Shown piece by piece: positions 62,090 through 64,000 of a DNA stretch of 64,000 nt. A program made the translations under genes and the position numbers. The notes under the pieces are model-generated. The model made no database searches. It was not told where the DNA came from and saw only the letters and a list, made by a program, of their open reading frames with translations. The stretch comes from Mangifera indica (taxonomy: Eukaryota > Streptophyta > Magnoliopsida > Sapindales > Anacardiaceae): positions 8,279,537-8,343,536 of the forward strand of contig NC_058155.1 in NCBI RefSeq assembly GCF_011075055.1, written 5' to 3'. Every line of letters starts with the position of its first letter. Positions within the stretch are counted from its first letter, which is position 1.

Positions 62090-63070
62090 GAGAAATACTA
62101 TGATTAATTATTATTATAGTCTCTGCACGTACCAACGTATGTTGCAATGTATAAATACTGTTTTATTGATAGATTGTGAACGAAGAGTTAGTATTTTGAA
62201 TATCAATTTGGTCTCATTCTTTAACTCTTTAATTTGTTCCATGCACAGATATCGCATTATTGAGAGCGTAAACATGATTGACCTTAGTGGGGATCACACG
62301 CTTTCTCTGCATTATTGAGGGCGACAACGATTGAGCTTAGTGGGGACCACGCGCTTTCTTTCTCGTTTGCAGTCAAACACTTTAATAATTGTTGGGTCAA
62401 TCTTCCTCAAGCAGAAGAAAAGCCATTACAGCTCTCCGGTTCTCCAAAACAAGTGTCAGAAAGATAGCGATTCAGGTGCACTTGTTCTAAGCCTTCCATA
62501 ATCACTTCCTCCTATTGTTTTCGTTTTCACTCTCTTAATTTTCTGGTATTTTATTAGCTTTGCTTTGATTTTTATTCCTCCTATTTCTATCAATTATCTG
62601 TCTGCTTGAAGCTAGATTTTTTATCATTCAGCCTTTTCTCTTTTATACTTGCTTAGCTAGAGTTACTTCTTTAAACCCCCCACCCAAAATAAATAAATAA
62701 ATAAAAAGCCTTTTTGACCCTTATTTTAATTATCCAAAAATTACTCTCCTGCAGTTCTTTGCTATCTGTGTTTTTCCTTTTTCTTCTCTGTTTCCTTAAA
62801 GCTTTCTCTCTTGTATATTCAGCTTTAAACCAAAAAAATTAAAAAAAAAAAAAAAACACTTTGTTCATCTTATTGTTTTAAAAAAAAAAAAGAGTTCTCC
62901 TAAATTATGTTTTGATCTTATTGTTTCTCATATTTCTAGTTTTAATTATCCAAGAATTACTCCTGAAGTTCTCTGGTCGCTAGATTTTGTTCATTGAGAG
63001 TTTGTCAGTGGCTTTACTTCTTCAACCAAAAAGAAGGAAAAGATAAAAAGTAAATTGCAAGAGATACGTA
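62090..63070 (+). promoter_or_regulatory. Promoter and leader region of NLR-3
   Basis: Collinear with 11168-12159. It contains an intact target site for the Mutator-like MITE (AATGTATAA, 62146-62154), the repeat CTTAGTGGGGA (twice), AAGCAGAAGAAAAGCC and the ATG context TACGTAATGG. Confidence 0.6.
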
Positions 63071-64000
63071 ATGGCCGAACTGGCTACTGCTGCTGCTTCC
63101 AAAGCTGCGGAGAGAGTCACAGAGACAGTGTGTGAATTCGGTTGTCGGCATATTAACTATGTGTTTAAGTACCGGAGCTACATGAAGAAGCTGAAGGAGC
63201 AAGTTAAGGAGCTTGAAATTAGAAGAGAAGATGTGAAAGAAGATGTAGAAATGGCTGAAAGGCAAGGTGAACAGATTTATAATGAAGTTACCGAGTGGCT
63301 GAAGAGTGTGGAAGAGTTCATGGAACGGGTAGCAAAGCTCGTTGATGATGAAGATAAAGCAAAGAAGCGCTGTTTCAAAGGGTTGTGTCCTGATTTGATT
63401 AAACGTTTCAGGCTCAGCAAAGAAGCAGGGGAGGTCGCGGAGGCAGGTGCCAAGGTCTTGGAAAAAGGAAACTTCAATAGAATTTCACACCCACCCCTTC
63501 TGCGGAGGACGGAATCCATATTCGTCGGTATGGAGTACGAACACTTTGACTCAAGAGAGTCAAACTTCCAGGATCTTATGGATGCATTGAAAGATTCTAC
63601 TGTTAATATGATTGGCGTGCAAGGGATGGGTGGTGTGGGTAAAACCACACTGGTGAAAAAAGTTGCTTGGAAGGCCAAGGAAGATAAGTTATTTGATGAG
63701 GTGGTGATTGCTGAGGTAACACAAACTCCAGATCTTAAACAAATTCAAGCCGAGATTGCTGGTCAATTGGGCATGGTATTTAAGGACCAGGAAACGCTAT
63801 CTTTAAGAGCTGATAAATTACGCCACAGGTTAAAGATTTCCAAGAGAATCCTTGTAATAGTAGATAATATCTGGAAGAAGCTTGACCTGAAGGAAGTTGG
63901 AATTCCTTTAAGCTATGATAATAAAGGTAGCATGATGGAACACAGGAAAGAAAGCAATGATGAGCAAGAGCGGTGCGCAATATTGTTAACAGCTAGAACG
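63071..64000 (+). CDS. NLR-3: CC-NB-ARC protein, 5' part, runs off the window
   Basis: The third CNL paralogue, open for 310 codons to the window edge. It opens MAELATAAASKAAERV and has the same coiled-coil start as NLR-1 and NLR-2. The P-loop GMGGVGKTT is at residues 185-193, followed by VDNIW and ILLTAR. Between residues about 195 and 275 it differs most from the other two (for example KDQETLSLRADKL), so it is not just a recent copy. Its initiation codon, leader and missing intron in this part agree with NLR-1. The remaining ARC and LRR parts, and whether it is intact, cannot be judged here. Confidence 0.9.
   Translation, partial: MAELATAAASKAAERVTETVCEFGCRHINYVFKYRSYMKKLKEQVKELEIRREDVKEDVEMAERQGEQIYNEVTEWLKSVEEFMERVAKLVDDEDKAKKRCFKGLCPDLIKRFRLSKEAGEVAEAGAKVLEKGNFNRISHPPLLRRTESIFVGMEYEHFDSRESNFQDLMDALKDSTVNMIGVQGMGGVGKTTLVKKVAWKAKEDKLFDEVVIAEVTQTPDLKQIQAEIAGQLGMVFKDQETLSLRADKLRHRLKISKRILVIVDNIWKKLDLKEVGIPLSYDNKGSMMEHRKESNDEQERCAILLTART

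Noticed and set aside
1..64000. CRISPR arrays, operons, bacterial signals
   Set aside because: The introns, NLR genes and transposons show plant nuclear DNA; the short repeats are microsatellites or transposon motifs.

Overview
This is plant nuclear DNA, almost certainly from a eudicot and probably a woody one. The window is very AT-rich. Its genes have short GT-AG introns, and it carries typical angiosperm transposons: hAT, Mutator-like and CACTA-like miniature elements, and small LTR elements primed by initiator tRNA-Met. The dominant genes are coiled-coil NB-ARC LRR (CNL) disease-resistance genes of the RPS2/RPS5-like, At4g27220-like type. I cannot name the species. No rRNA, tRNA or CRISPR feature was seen.

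Layout. Positions 1-2590 hold the right-hand part of a hAT element whose transposase is split by a frameshift. Positions 2.6-4.3 kb are an AT-rich insertion with a ~670 bp imperfect palindrome and a (TA)25 tract. The rest is an array of large diverged repeats, each carrying a similar NLR 5' flank. Three CNL genes lie in the same orientation: NLR-1 (12160-17386, intact, 4 exons, 1518 aa), NLR-2 (32269-42457, 10 exons, one frameshift), and NLR-3 (63071 to the window end, truncated by the edge). All three share a closely similar leader. NLR-2 is expanded by a 2.49 kb module (LRR exons plus introns) repeated in tandem, so its LRR part is about twice as long as in NLR-1.

Behind the NLR genes lies a conserved series of broken gene fragments: a PP2C phosphatase piece (+), a probable TLC-domain membrane protein 5' piece (+), and chlorophyllide a oxygenase (CAO) relics (-). 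CAO occurs three times: A at 22.0-25.2 kb with 8 exons, B at 47.2-47.9 kb reduced to pieces, and C at 53.4-55.8 kb with 5 exons. Each is disabled by frameshifts, stops or deletions. The G-box-containing CAO upstream region survives alone at 4.4 kb and 48.9 kb. This suggests one ancestral segment (NLR - PP2C - TLC - CAO) amplified by segmental duplication, in which only the NLR genes have been kept in reading condition.

Because the repeats are paralogous, several transposons can be seen both inserted and absent at matching sites. These are a 494 bp LTR element (26187-26680, TSD CATAT), a 416 bp LTR element (43667-44082, TSD AAAAT), Mutator-like MITEs (7330-8215 and 59521-60340) and CACTA-like MITEs (8842-9133 and 60966-61258). 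This gives a relative chronology of the array. The remaining sequence is AT-rich, non-coding and mostly duplicated elsewhere in the window.
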